A stretch of 43,064 nt of DNA from Bryobacterales bacterium (GTDB lineage: Bacteria > Acidobacteriota > Terriglobia > Bryobacterales > Bryobacteraceae). Shown here piece by piece: positions 25,186-34,052 of the stretch. The first letter of the stretch is position 1; every line of letters starts with the position of its first letter. Under the pieces are notes generated by a model. It was not told the DNA's origin, ran no database searches, and saw only the letters and a program-made list of their open reading frames with translations. The position numbers were made by a program, and so were the translations under genes. The stretch is from assembly GCA_020847975.1 (NCBI GenBank), contig JADLBD010000039.1, positions 1-43,064 on the forward strand. Direction: 5' to 3'.

Positions 25186-26388
25186 ATGACACGCCGCCCC
25201 ATGCGAGAAACAGAGCTCAATGCGATCCTCATCGCGCCCAACCGCGAACTGGCGGATCTGTTTCTCGCCACGGTTCCGCGCGTGAGGGGTTTTCAAATTC
25301 TTGGAGACCTTCGCAGCTACCCGGCCCAGCAGACTCTGGAAATCCGCCTGCGGCAGTTGCAGCCGGAAGTTGCATTGATCGACTTGACTTCCGACTTTGA
25401 CCAGGCCGGCCAACTCATCCGTTATCTGTCCTCCTTGCGTCCTCCCATTCACGTCGTTGGACTGCATTCACACAACGACTCGGAGGCCATCTTGCGCTCG
25501 GTCCGGATGGGCGCCTCCGAATTCCTCTATGTTCCCTTCGATCTGAGTATTCAGAAGGAGGCCGTCGCCAGGCTCCATAAGATGCGCGGGCCCGAGGCCG
25601 GCGCGGAGCCCGACCAGGGCAACGTCGTCGTCTTCTCCAGTTCCAAGCCCGGCTCGGGAGCTTCCACCCTCGCCACACAAACAGCCTTTGCGTTGAAACG
25701 AGCTACCGGCCGCCGGGTTCTTCTGGCGGACTTCGACCTGACCGGAGGGAGCATCGGCTTCTTCCTGAAGCTCTCCCAGAGCCAATCCCTCATTGATGTC
25801 CTCGACGCCGGCGCCATGGATGTCTCGAATTGGTCCAACTTCACCGTGAGCTGTGGCGGCGTCGACATACTCACTGCGCCCGAAAAACCTCATGTGCAGG
25901 CCCTCGAGCCCGTCCGAATCCAGGAAACCCTTCAGTACGTCCGCACGCTCTATGACTGGGTCGTCGTCGATCTCCCATCCATCTTCAACCGGATAAGCTT
26001 GTTGGCGCTTTCAGAAGCGGAAAAGGCCTTTCTGGTCTCCACCAGCGAACTTCCGAGCCTGCATCTTACCCGTAAAGCCATCTCCCTGTTGAGCCAGCTC
26101 GGATTCAACAAAGACCGCTTCCAGGTGGTGGTCAACCGCGTGAGCAAGCGGGACGGCTTGGCCGGGGGCGATCTTGGAAAGCTCTTTGACTGTCCGGTTC
26201 ATGCCAGCTTCCCCAACGACTATTTCTCCCTGCACCGGGTCATTTCGCTCGGCAGGCCGCTCACCAGTGATTGCGAACTCGGGCGGTCCATCGAGAGTCT
26301 CGCGCAAAAAATCGTCGGGCCGGCGTCCGGGGAAAAAAAACGGCTCGCTAGCCTCGTGAACGCCAAGCCGGCTTTTTCGGAGACCTAA
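25186..26388 (+). CDS. cpaE: CpaE/TadZ-like ATPase of the tad locus
   Basis: This 400-residue protein has an N-terminal receiver-like domain (about 10-130, with VALIDLTSDF at the phosphoacceptor strand) and a MinD/ParA-type ATPase domain (about 146-370). The P-loop reads KPGSGAST (154-161): the signature lysine is kept and the catalytic GK lysine is replaced by Ala159, a feature typical of TadZ/CpaE. VLLADFDLTGG and WVVVDLPSIF follow. It probably recruits the Tad machine to its cellular site. GGAGA precedes the ATG. A diverged paralogue lies at 3942-5168. Confidence 0.88.
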   Translation: MTRRPMRETELNAILIAPNRELADLFLATVPRVRGFQILGDLRSYPAQQTLEIRLRQLQPEVALIDLTSDFDQAGQLIRYLSSLRPPIHVVGLHSHNDSEAILRSVRMGASEFLYVPFDLSIQKEAVARLHKMRGPEAGAEPDQGNVVVFSSSKPGSGASTLATQTAFALKRATGRRVLLADFDLTGGSIGFFLKLSQSQSLIDVLDAGAMDVSNWSNFTVSCGGVDILTAPEKPHVQALEPVRIQETLQYVRTLYDWVVVDLPSIFNRISLLALSEAEKAFLVSTSELPSLHLTRKAISLLSQLGFNKDRFQVVVNRVSKRDGLAGGDLGKLFDCPVHASFPNDYFSLHRVISLGRPLTSDCELGRSIESLAQKIVGPASGEKKRLASLVNAKPAFSET

Positions 26389-26421
26389 CGCCAGAGAGTC
26401 GATACGACAGGTAACAGACAC

Positions 26422-27780
26422 ATGCTTCCAACAACAGAAAATCGAACCCCACAGCTCACCTGGGAGCAGCGGCTGCTCAAGAACGCCGGCCGGCCCAAGA
26501 CGGCGTTGAAGCCTGAGTATCAGGAACTGAAGTTCACCCTCCACCGCAAACTCCTGGACAAGATCAACCTGGAAGCGCTCGCCACCATCGACAACCAGCG
26601 CGTCCGCGGCGAGGTGCGCCAGGCGCTGTTCTCCCTCATCGACAACGAGCCCACGCTCCTCAGCTCGCTTGAAAAACAACAGATCTGCGAAGAAGTTCTC
26701 GACGAAGTCTTCGGGCTCGGCCCCCTCGAACCGTTGCTTCAGGACCCCACCGTCAGTGATATTCTCGTGAACACCCACAAGCAGGTCTACGTCGAGCGTA
26801 AAGGTCTGCTCGAGCTGACCAGCGTCAGTTTTCGTGATGACGCGCACCTGCTCCGTATCATCGATAAGATTGTCTCCCAGGTTGGCCGCCGCATCGACGA
26901 GTCGACACCAATGGTCGACGCCCGCCTGGCCGACGGATCGCGCGTCAACGCCATCATCCCTCCCCTTGCCGTCGATGGGCCGCTGATGTCCATCCGCCGC
27001 TTTTCCACCGACAAGCTCATGCCTGCCGATCTCGTCGAAAAGAAGGCCATGACGCCGGGAATGATGGAGTTGCTCGAAGCCGCCGTCAAAGCGCGCCTCA
27101 ACATCATCATCGCCGGCGGAACCGGCGCCGGCAAGACCACGCTCCTCAACGCGCTCAGCTTCTTCATCAGTCCCAAGGAGCGCATCGTCACCATCGAAGA
27201 CGCCGCCGAACTCCAGTTGAAGCAGCCCCATGTGGCCCGCCTCGAAACCCGCCCCCCGAACCTCGAGGGCCAGGGAGCCGTCCGCCAGCGCGAACTCCTC
27301 GTCAACAGCTTGCGTATGCGCCCGGATCGCATCGTCGTCGGCGAAGTCCGCGGCGGTGAGGCGCTCGACATGCTTCAGGCCATGAATACGGGCCATGACG
27401 GCTCTCTGACCACGGTCCACGCCAACTCCCCCCGAGACGGGGTTTCCCGTCTCGAGGTCATGGTTTCCATGGCCAACGCCAACATGCAGTTGATCTCCAT
27501 CCGCCAGCAGATCGCCAGCGCGGTCAACGTCTTCGTCCAGGCGTCGCGCTATTCCGACGGCTCGCGCCGAGTCACCAACATCACCGAAGTAACGGGCATG
27601 GAAGGCGAGGTGGTCACCCTTCAGGACATCTTCGTTTTTGAAAAGCGCGGCCTGACACCAGAGGGCCGCGTGGTGGGGCGTTTCGCGGCCACAGGAATCC
27701 GTCCCAAGTTCTATGAGAAGCTGCTCGCGGCCGGGATTCGTCTCCGGCCCGACCTGTTCGACGAGGTTGCGGAGGTTTGA
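26422..27780 (+). CDS. cpaF: CpaF/TadA secretion ATPase
   Basis: This 452-residue hexameric ATPase powers Tad pilus extension and secretion. The N-terminal domain (to about 200) leads into the RecA-like domain with Walker [10 protein letters not shown] (K238). [12 protein letters not shown] follows as the Asp box, [14 protein letters not shown] as Walker B, and [12 protein letters not shown] as the His box. [10 protein letters not shown] and [16 protein letters not shown] are the usual CpaF landmarks. The stop is 4 nt before tadB, so expression is tightly coupled. It is full length and shows no lost catalytic residue. Confidence 0.95.
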   Translation: MLPTTENRTPQLTWEQRLLKNAGRPKTALKPEYQELKFTLHRKLLDKINLEALATIDNQRVRGEVRQALFSLIDNEPTLLSSLEKQQICEEVLDEVFGLGPLEPLLQDPTVSDILVNTHKQVYVERKGLLELTSVSFRDDAHLLRIIDKIVSQVGRRIDESTPMVDARLADGSRVNAIIPPLAVDGPLMSIRRFSTDKLMPADLVEKKAMTPGMMELLEAAVKARLNIIIAGGTGAGKTTLLNALSFFISPKERIVTIEDAAELQLKQPHVARLETRPPNLEGQGAVRQRELLVNSLRMRPDRIVVGEVRGGEALDMLQAMNTGHDGSLTTVHANSPRDGVSRLEVMVSMANANMQLISIRQQIASAVNVFVQASRYSDGSRRVTNITEVTGMEGEVVTLQDIFVFEKRGLTPEGRVVGRFAATGIRPKFYEKLLAAGIRLRPDLFDEVAEV

Positions 27781-27784
27781 CGCA

Positions 27785-28756
27785 ATGAGTTTCGCCATCA
27801 TTCTCCTCGTGGTTTGGTTTTGTTCCGTTGCCATCTGGGTGCTCGTCACCGGCGCGCTGAAGACCGCCGACGTGGACCGCATCCGGCAGCGGCTAGCGGG
27901 TACGCAGAAAAGCAGGAAGAGCAAGAAAAAAGAGCCGGCGGCCCAGCAAAACCTCATCCAAGTGGAACAGGTCACCAGCAAGTACACCGTCCGCCTGCTC
28001 CACAAGTATCAGGTTCACGAAAAACTCCAGGAGATTCTCGACCAGTCCGGCTTGCGCTGGCATCCGACGCGCCTCGCCCATGCCTGCCTCGGCTGTTTCC
28101 TTGGAGCATACATCCTGGTCTGGTCCCTTGCCGATTTCCGCAGTGTCGCTTTCGTCGCTGGTCTCATCGCCGGCTGCATGCCCTTCATCTATGTGTGGCG
28201 GAAACGATCGGCACGGCTGAAGAAGTTCGAAGAGTTGTTTCCCGAGAGCCTCGAATTCGTGGCGCGCTCCATGCGTGCCGGTCATGCCTTCTCCGTCTCT
28301 CTCGAGATGATTCATCGCGAGTTCCAGGAGCCGCTTTCGGGCGAGTTCCGCCGCACCTTTGAAGAGCACAATCTTGGTCTCCCTCTCGACATGGCGCTAC
28401 AGAAACTCGCCAAACGGGTTCCCTCGCTTGACGTTCACTTCTTCGTCTCGGCTGTCATGCTGCAAAAACGTACCGGCGGTAACCTGGCGGAGATCCTTGA
28501 CAAGTTGGCGTACGTCATTCGCGAGCGGTTCAAGCTGCGCGGCCGCATCCGCGCTGTCAGCGCTCACGGCAAGATGACAGGCCTCGCGCTTACGTGCATC
28601 CCCATCGGAGTTGCCGTGATTCTCTTCTATGTCAATCCCGAATATGCGAAGTTCTTCTTCGTTGACGAGGTGGGGCACTACATGGCTTTCGCCGCCATCG
28701 CTCTTCAGTTGATCGGCTACGCCGTCATTAAGAAAATCGTCACCATCGAGGTCTGA
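27785..28756 (+). CDS. tadB: TadB-like inner-membrane platform protein
   Basis: This 323-residue protein is one of the two GspF-type membrane proteins of the Tad machine. It has an N-terminal helix, a pair of helices around residues 100-140, the cytoplasmic type II secretion F domain (FEELFPESLEFVARSMRAGH), and two C-terminal helices. The ATG at 27785 has GGAGG about 9 nt upstream, inside the end of the ATPase gene; earlier in-frame starts would overlap that gene. It is followed after 4 nt by tadC. Confidence 0.92.
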   Translation: MSFAIILLVVWFCSVAIWVLVTGALKTADVDRIRQRLAGTQKSRKSKKKEPAAQQNLIQVEQVTSKYTVRLLHKYQVHEKLQEILDQSGLRWHPTRLAHACLGCFLGAYILVWSLADFRSVAFVAGLIAGCMPFIYVWRKRSARLKKFEELFPESLEFVARSMRAGHAFSVSLEMIHREFQEPLSGEFRRTFEEHNLGLPLDMALQKLAKRVPSLDVHFFVSAVMLQKRTGGNLAEILDKLAYVIRERFKLRGRIRAVSAHGKMTGLALTCIPIGVAVILFYVNPEYAKFFFVDEVGHYMAFAAIALQLIGYAVIKKIVTIEV

Positions 28757-28760
28757 TCAT

Positions 28761-29681
28761 ATGGTATTTGCAATCAGTGTTCTCATCTTCCTGCTGCTGG
28801 CCATCGGGATCAGTTTCGCCGGCCTCAAACTCTGGGTTCGCCCCAAGGAGGTGATTGAGCGCGTTGCCGGCGTTGGCTCCGCCGGTGTCGAAGTCCCGCC
28901 CACGCACTCCAGTCTCGTCCTGCGCGAGGTCGTGGAGAAGTTTGGACGTGTGGCGCCGCCTTCACCCAAGGACGTCACAATCATGCAGCGAAGGCTCATT
29001 CGCGCCGGCTACCGCAGCGGCAATCCGCTCACTATGCTCTATGGCGCTAAGGTGCTGTGTGCCATCGTCCTCCCCATCCTCACCAGCGTCCTTGTCCTCA
29101 GCTCCAGCGCTGATGCCAGCAACAAGTTCCTCGCCGTGGCAGCCTCGGCCGGGCTCGGTTTCTTCGGCCCGAATGAATTCGTCAACTGGCGCGCCCGCCG
29201 CCGCCAAAAGCAGGTCAAGCGCGGGCTGCCGAACGCGCTGGACCTGATGGTAGTTTGCGTCGAATCAGGGCTTGGCCTCGACCAGGCGATCCTCCAGGTG
29301 GCCAAGGAACTCGAGGCCGCCCACCCGGAAATCAGCGAGGAGTTCGCCCTCGTCAACCTCGAACTGAAAGCCGGTAAACGCCGCGCTGAGGCTTTGCGCA
29401 ACATGGCCGAGCGCACCGCCGTCGATGATCTCAAGAAACTGGTGGCCGTCCTCATTCAGGCCGATCGCTTCGGAACCGGAGTGGCCCAATCCTTGCGCGC
29501 ACACGCTGACTACATGCGCGTGCAGGCGCGCCAGATTGCCGAAGAGAAGGCCGCCAAACTCGGCGTGAAACTCGTGTTTCCGATCTTTTTCTGTATCCTG
29601 CCGTCGCTCTTTGTCGTGACGGTGGGGCCGGTTGTCGTGAAGATCATGAGGGAGTTGCTCCCCATGATGAACAACATGTAA
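28761..29681 (+). CDS. tadC: TadC-like inner-membrane platform protein
   Basis: This 306-residue GspF-type protein is the second platform subunit. An N-terminal helix is followed by a pair of helices around residues 90-135. The F domain reads LPNALDLMVVCVESGLGLDQ, and the hydrophobic C-terminal end contains FPIFFCILPSLFVVTVGP. GAGG lies about 9 nt before the ATG. It is the last recognisable structural gene of the tad block. A weak GC hairpin (CCCGG/CCGGG) at about 29709-29725 follows it. No TadD, TadE, TadF or TadG homologue follows. Confidence 0.92.
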   Translation: MVFAISVLIFLLLAIGISFAGLKLWVRPKEVIERVAGVGSAGVEVPPTHSSLVLREVVEKFGRVAPPSPKDVTIMQRRLIRAGYRSGNPLTMLYGAKVLCAIVLPILTSVLVLSSSADASNKFLAVAASAGLGFFGPNEFVNWRARRRQKQVKRGLPNALDLMVVCVESGLGLDQAILQVAKELEAAHPEISEEFALVNLELKAGKRRAEALRNMAERTAVDDLKKLVAVLIQADRFGTGVAQSLRAHADYMRVQARQIAEEKAAKLGVKLVFPIFFCILPSLFVVTVGPVVVKIMRELLPMMNNM

Positions 29682-29767
29682 TTGCTTGCGATTGAAATTG
29701 CGAAGGGAACCCGGCGCCTATCCGGGCGTCTGTTAAGGGATCCCCCGAAACCCGTGGGAAAGGAGAA

Positions 29768-29872
29768 ATGGCGACGATGGATAGCTCAATGATTCGCATT
29801 GTTTGCGCGGTTGTGGCCGCTTTGCTTCTCGGCCTGATCGTGATGCGCCGCAAGAAGAGCGTCGACGAGTAG
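29768..29872 (+). CDS. 34-residue single-helix membrane peptide after the tad genes
   Basis: This short open frame encodes a polar N terminus (MATMDSSM), a hydrophobic helix of about 18 residues (IRIVCAVVAALLLGLIVM), and a basic then acidic tail (RRKKSVDE). AAAGGAG lies immediately upstream of the ATG at 29768; the in-frame ATG at 29777 would be better spaced (11 nt). The amphipathic layout and the good ribosome-binding site suggest a real small membrane protein. It lies 86 nt after tadC on the same strand. It does not have a Flp pilin motif. Function unknown. Confidence 0.5.
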   Translation: MATMDSSMIRIVCAVVAALLLGLIVMRRKKSVDE

Positions 29873-30149
29873 ACTCGCGGCGGCTCGGGTTGTAGCGGTC
29901 CAGACAGGAGAAGTTGCGCCAAAGGCAATTGTGGAGGCGGCTCGCGCAGCGTGCCGCCCTCTGCAAGGCCCGATGGATCGTTTGGAATGCTCCGCGCAGC
30001 CGGGACCGGTTCTTGTGGAGAACTTCGGAACTCCCCAGCCAGCCTATGTTGCGCGAGCAGTTGCTTAAGAAAAAGGAAAAATAACCTCAAGAAGAGGAAG
30101 TGTGAAATCGTTGGCGAAGACAGGATATCGACCGAGCGGAGTGAAGCTT

Positions 30150-33100
30150 ATGAATAAGAGGATCTTTGGTTGGAGGCCGTTCGAAGCGGGGCGCCGCTTG
30201 CTGGCGCTGGCTGGCGCGGCCTGTATTTTGCTCGCCGCCACGCAGTCGCTTCTTGGCGGCGTGGTCGGCAAAGTTGTGGCGATCGGGGGCAATGCCTCGG
30301 ATCTGGCGCTCGACGAGGCTCGTGGCGTGCTTTATGTGGCGAACTTCACCGCCAACCGCGTCGAAGTAGTCTCGCTCGGCGATGGCTCCGTGCAGTCTTC
30401 CATCAACGTCGCCGCGCAGCCTTCTTCGCTGGCGCTCAGCCCTGACGGCCGCTATCTCGTCATTGCCCATTTCGGCAGCTTTGCCGCCGGCTCGAGCAAT
30501 AACGGTCTGACCGTCATCGATCTGGCCACCAACGGCAGGCAGACTTTCGTGCTCGGAAGCGCTCCCCTCGGCGTCGCCTTCGGCATCGACAACCAGGCGC
30601 TGGTGGCCACTGCCAGCGAATTCATTTTGTTCGATCCCATCACCGGCAATACGCGCGCCCTGGGTTCTTTCTCGACCCTCACCACCAAGTCCCTGCCGCA
30701 GCCCGTGGCAAACTTCCCCTCGAATATCGTCGGCGCGTCCATGGCGGTGAGTGGCGACGGGTTGTGGATCTTCGGGTCGGCCGCCGTAGGGTCCGGTTCC
30801 TCCGGCGCGTCCGGCGGCCAGTCCCTCGAATTCACTTACAATGTCACCACGAGGAGCATCAATTCCGTGCTCTGGACGTGGTCGCCTCCGCCCGGACCCC
30901 GCGCCGTCAGTTCCAACTATGACGGCAGCGTCCATATGAGCGGCTGGGCCATGTTTGACCGGCAACTGCTCAACGGTCTGTCCCAGTTCCCCGGCGCCTC
31001 CGGCACGTTCAACATCGGCACTCACGTCTTCGACAACACGCGCGGCCGTCTCTATGCGCAGTTCTCTGCCACCGCGCAGAACAACTCTTCCTCCCAGCAG
31101 ACCGCCGCTCCGCCGGTCCTGCAAGTGCTCGATGCCGATAACCTCGCCGTGCTCGACCAGCTCAACCTGCCCGAGAACTTCGCCGGAAAGAGCATCATTA
31201 ATTCCGACTCCTCGATGCTGTTCGGCATCTCCGACAGCGGCATCCTGATGATTCCCATCGGCAACCTCGATAGCATGCCCCGCATCGCGACCACCAGGGA
31301 AGACGTCGTCTTCCGCGGCAACTTCTGCGACCGCCGCGTCACCTCGCAAGAGGTTACCATCCTCGATCCCGGCGGCGGGAATACCGACTTCACGCTCAGC
31401 GTGAGCACCTCCGGCGTTTCCGTTTCTCCCTCGAGCGGGGTCACCCCGGCCACCGTCCGCATCAACGTCGACCCGAACGCCTTCCAAAATACCAAGGGTA
31501 CAGTCGCGGCGTTCATCAATATTGCTACCGCTCGCGGCGTGAACATTCCCAGACCGGTTCGCGTCCTCATCAACAACCGCGAACCCGACCAGCGCGGTAC
31601 GGTCGTCAATGTCCCCGGCAAACTGGTCGACCTTCTCGCCGATCCGGTCCGCGACCGCTTCTATGTTCTTCGTCAGGACACCAACCAGGTCTATGTCTAT
31701 GACGGCGGCACGCAAACGCGCATCGCCACTCTCAAGACGGCGAACACGCCCACTCAGCTTGCCATCACCTTCGACCGCCGCTACCTCATGGTGGGTCATG
31801 ACAACGCCCAATTGATCAAGGTGTTCGACCTCGATACCCTCGAGGAATCCCTACCCATCTACATGCCGGGCGGCCACTACCCCAGGTCCATCGCCGCCAG
31901 CGCCAAGGCGATCCTCGTCGCCAGCCGCGTTGCCGGTCCCGAGAACAAGATCTCCCGCGTGGACTTCGCGTCCCGAACCGCCACCCCGCTCCCTTCGCTC
32001 GGCATCTTTGAGAACAAGATCGACATCAACACCGTTCTCGTGGCTTCACCGAACGGCAGTACCATCTTCGGCGCGCAGTCCGATGGCACCGTGTATCTCT
32101 ACGACGCCAATGTCGACACCTTCACCATCTCGCGGAAGGACGTCACTTCCCTCTCCGGAGCCTATGCCGCCTCCAACTTCAACCAGTTCGTCATCGGCAA
32201 TTCGCTGTTGAACGCCTCGCTCGTGCAAACCACGCAGTTTGAAACCGGCACCGGAAAGAGTTCCGGGTTCGCTTTCCTCGATCAGGGTGGTTTCCGTACA
32301 ACTTCCCCGGATTCGGCGAGCCCCGGCGTGATCGCGCGGGTCACCAATCAGAGCGGTCAGCTTTCACGCGCCACGCGCCTCGTCGAAGCGCCCATCCTGC
32401 CGCAGACCACCCAGGGCAGCTCGACAGCGCAAAACGGAGTTGCACAGAGCTGGGTGCAGGTGTTCACACGCTCCATCCAGCCGCTCTACAGCCGCAGCGC
32501 CCTCATCGCTCTCACCACCTCCGGATTCACGGCGCTTCCCTGGAGCTTCGACGCCTCAGTCGCGGCGCCCCGCATCGAGCGCGTCGTCAATGCCGCCGAC
32601 AACACCGCGACCGTGGCCCCCGGCAGCCTCGTTTCCATCTTCGGAGCCAATCTCAGCCCCATCAACCAGGCTACCCAGTTAACGCCCCTGCCCACGGCGC
32701 TCGGCGAAAGCTGCCTCACCGTGAACGGCTTGCCGCTTCCCGTTGTCTTCGTCTCCCCAGCGCAGATCAACGGCCAGATTCCGTTCCAGGTGGACGGCAA
32801 CGTCAGCCTCATCCTGCGCACTCCGGGCGGGGTCAGCGATACGTTCAACCTGACCATTCTTCCCACCGCTCCCGGCGTCTTCCGCAACGGAGTTGCCGGA
32901 GCCCGCAATGATCTGCCCGCGGTGTTCCGCGCCGCCAACGGGCTCCTCGTCACGGACACGAACCCCGTTCATCGCGGAGACACCATCACCATCTACCTCA
33001 CCGGTCTCGGCCGTACCTCGCCTGCCGTCGAAGCCGGCGTCCCCGCGCCCGGTGATCCTCTGGCCAGCGTCCTCGTGCCGCCTGTCGTCATGCTCGGAGG

Positions 33101-33263
33101 CGTCGCCCTGCCGGTCGAGTTTGCCGGCCTTACGCCCGGTTCCATCGGCGTCTACCAGATCAACGCCCGCGTTCCCAGCGATGTCCGTCCCGGACTCGAT
33201 CAACCGTTAACCATCAGCCAGGGGTCGAGCGCTTCCGCGATAGGCGTGCGGGTTGTGGACTAG
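30150..33263 (+). CDS. Large secreted beta-propeller protein with C-terminal Solibacter-type domain
   Basis: This encodes about 1037 residues. An N-terminal signal peptide (LLALAGAACILLAATQSLLGG) is followed by a YncE-like beta-propeller region (about 40-380), with repeats such as DLALDEARGVLYVANFTANR. Next comes an Ig/BACON-like segment (about 390-470), then a second propeller-like part (about 490-800). The last ~225 residues (from RIERVVNAADNTATVAPGS) fit TIGR03437, known mainly from Solibacter and relatives; key features are APGSLVSIFGANLS, VFVSPAQINGQIPFQV and YLTGLGRTSP. The ATG at 30150 has GGAG 9 nt upstream and starts the signal peptide; a GTG at 30102 is also open. It is probably a cell-surface or secreted protein of unknown role. 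Confidence 0.83.
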   Translation: MNKRIFGWRPFEAGRRLLALAGAACILLAATQSLLGGVVGKVVAIGGNASDLALDEARGVLYVANFTANRVEVVSLGDGSVQSSINVAAQPSSLALSPDGRYLVIAHFGSFAAGSSNNGLTVIDLATNGRQTFVLGSAPLGVAFGIDNQALVATASEFILFDPITGNTRALGSFSTLTTKSLPQPVANFPSNIVGASMAVSGDGLWIFGSAAVGSGSSGASGGQSLEFTYNVTTRSINSVLWTWSPPPGPRAVSSNYDGSVHMSGWAMFDRQLLNGLSQFPGASGTFNIGTHVFDNTRGRLYAQFSATAQNNSSSQQTAAPPVLQVLDADNLAVLDQLNLPENFAGKSIINSDSSMLFGISDSGILMIPIGNLDSMPRIATTREDVVFRGNFCDRRVTSQEVTILDPGGGNTDFTLSVSTSGVSVSPSSGVTPATVRINVDPNAFQNTKGTVAAFINIATARGVNIPRPVRVLINNREPDQRGTVVNVPGKLVDLLADPVRDRFYVLRQDTNQVYVYDGGTQTRIATLKTANTPTQLAITFDRRYLMVGHDNAQLIKVFDLDTLEESLPIYMPGGHYPRSIAASAKAILVASRVAGPENKISRVDFASRTATPLPSLGIFENKIDINTVLVASPNGSTIFGAQSDGTVYLYDANVDTFTISRKDVTSLSGAYAASNFNQFVIGNSLLNASLVQTTQFETGTGKSSGFAFLDQGGFRTTSPDSASPGVIARVTNQSGQLSRATRLVEAPILPQTTQGSSTAQNGVAQSWVQVFTRSIQPLYSRSALIALTTSGFTALPWSFDASVAAPRIERVVNAADNTATVAPGSLVSIFGANLSPINQATQLTPLPTALGESCLTVNGLPLPVVFVSPAQINGQIPFQVDGNVSLILRTPGGVSDTFNLTILPTAPGVFRNGVAGARNDLPAVFRAANGLLVTDTNPVHRGDTITIYLTGLGRTSPAVEAGVPAPGDPLASVLVPPVVMLGGVALPVEFAGLTPGSIGVYQINARVPSDVRPGLDQPLTISQGSSASAIGVRVVD

Positions 33264-33307
33264 GCGCCCCAACGCGAAACCGAACCTCGCTACAGAGAAC
33301 AGAATCG

Positions 33308-33339
33308 GAGGCCGGTGCGCCCCACTCGGAACCGGCCTC
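33308..33339 (+). other. Hairpin in the leader of the outer-membrane barrel gene
   Basis: GAGGCCGGT (33308-33316) and ACCGGCCTC (33331-33339) form a perfect 9-bp stem with a 14-nt loop. It ends about 14 nt before the start codon and abuts the AAAGGAAAA ribosome-binding site. There is no T-run, so it is more likely a leader structure that affects mRNA stability or translation than a terminator for the propeller gene. Confidence 0.4.
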
Positions 33340-33353
33340 GAAAGGAAAATTCC

Positions 33354-33995
33354 ATGAAAACAATACAGGTGATTCTTGTCTCCGCTCTCGGTTTGCTCCC
33401 TACCTGCGCCTTCGCGCAGAAGTGGGAGGTTGGCGCCGTGGGCGGAGGTTCCTTCTACACCTCCAACGACGTCACTCTCGGCAGCAATTCGGTCAAGGCT
33501 TCCTTTGCTCCCGGCTTTGCCGCGGGCTTCATCCTCAGCCAGGAAATGGGCCGCCACTGGGGAGGTGACATCCGCTACACCTACGAGCGCAACGATGCCC
33601 AACTCGATGGAAACGGCGCCAAGCCCACGTTCGGCGTGCAGGCTCACGCCATCCACTACGACTTCCTGTACTACTTCAGCCCCTCCGGAGAAAAGACGCG
33701 CCCCTACATCTCCTTCGGAGCCGGCGTCAAATACTACCGCGGCACGGGCGCAGAGGCCCTCACCCAGCCTCTCTCCGAATACGCCCTCCTCACTAAGAGC
33801 TCCGACACCACCCCCATGGCCAGCGTCGGTTTCGGCGTCAAATTCCGCGTCGGCGAAAAGTCCAATATTCGCATCGAAATCAAGGACTATATTTCCCCCA
33901 CGCCAACAAAGGTCATCGTCCCCAATCGCGGCGCTTCGCTCTCCGGATGGGTGAACAACTTCCTGCCCATGATCGGGATTACCTACGTCTTCTAA
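33354..33995 (+). CDS. Outer-membrane beta-barrel protein (OmpA/OmpW-like small barrel)
   Basis: This encodes 213 residues with a signal peptide (ILVSALGLLPTCAFAQ). Alternating-residue strands such as WGGDIRYTYERND, YISFGAGVKYYRG and MASVGFGVKFRVG then fit a small eight-stranded outer-membrane barrel. The protein ends in ITYVF with the terminal aromatic residue expected for recognition by the BAM machinery. The ATG at 33354 follows AAAGGAAAA. It stands 90 nt after the propeller gene and 57 nt before the cytochrome gene on the same strand. No ligand or enzymatic role can be read. Confidence 0.78.
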   Translation: MKTIQVILVSALGLLPTCAFAQKWEVGAVGGGSFYTSNDVTLGSNSVKASFAPGFAAGFILSQEMGRHWGGDIRYTYERNDAQLDGNGAKPTFGVQAHAIHYDFLYYFSPSGEKTRPYISFGAGVKYYRGTGAEALTQPLSEYALLTKSSDTTPMASVGFGVKFRVGEKSNIRIEIKDYISPTPTKVIVPNRGASLSGWVNNFLPMIGITYVF

Positions 33996-34052
33996 GCAGA
34001 GAATTCCCGCCGCTGTTCCCGCGCTGCCTCATGGCATGTCTAAGATTAGGGA

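Noticed and set aside
26011..28005. A 664-codon minus-strand open frame opposite cpaF
   Set aside because: The plus strand encodes a textbook CpaF with all ATPase motifs; the antisense frame has no domain and spans several real gene boundaries.
29880..30064. An open stretch that reads like a short Ala/Val-rich peptide between the small peptide gene and the propeller gene
   Set aside because: It has no credible start codon or ribosome-binding site, and its third codon positions lack the G/C bias of real genes here.
30087..31811. A 574-codon minus-strand open frame opposite the propeller gene
   Set aside because: Low-complexity Gly/Asp/Val/Glu product, no signal or domain; it is a shadow of the secreted protein.
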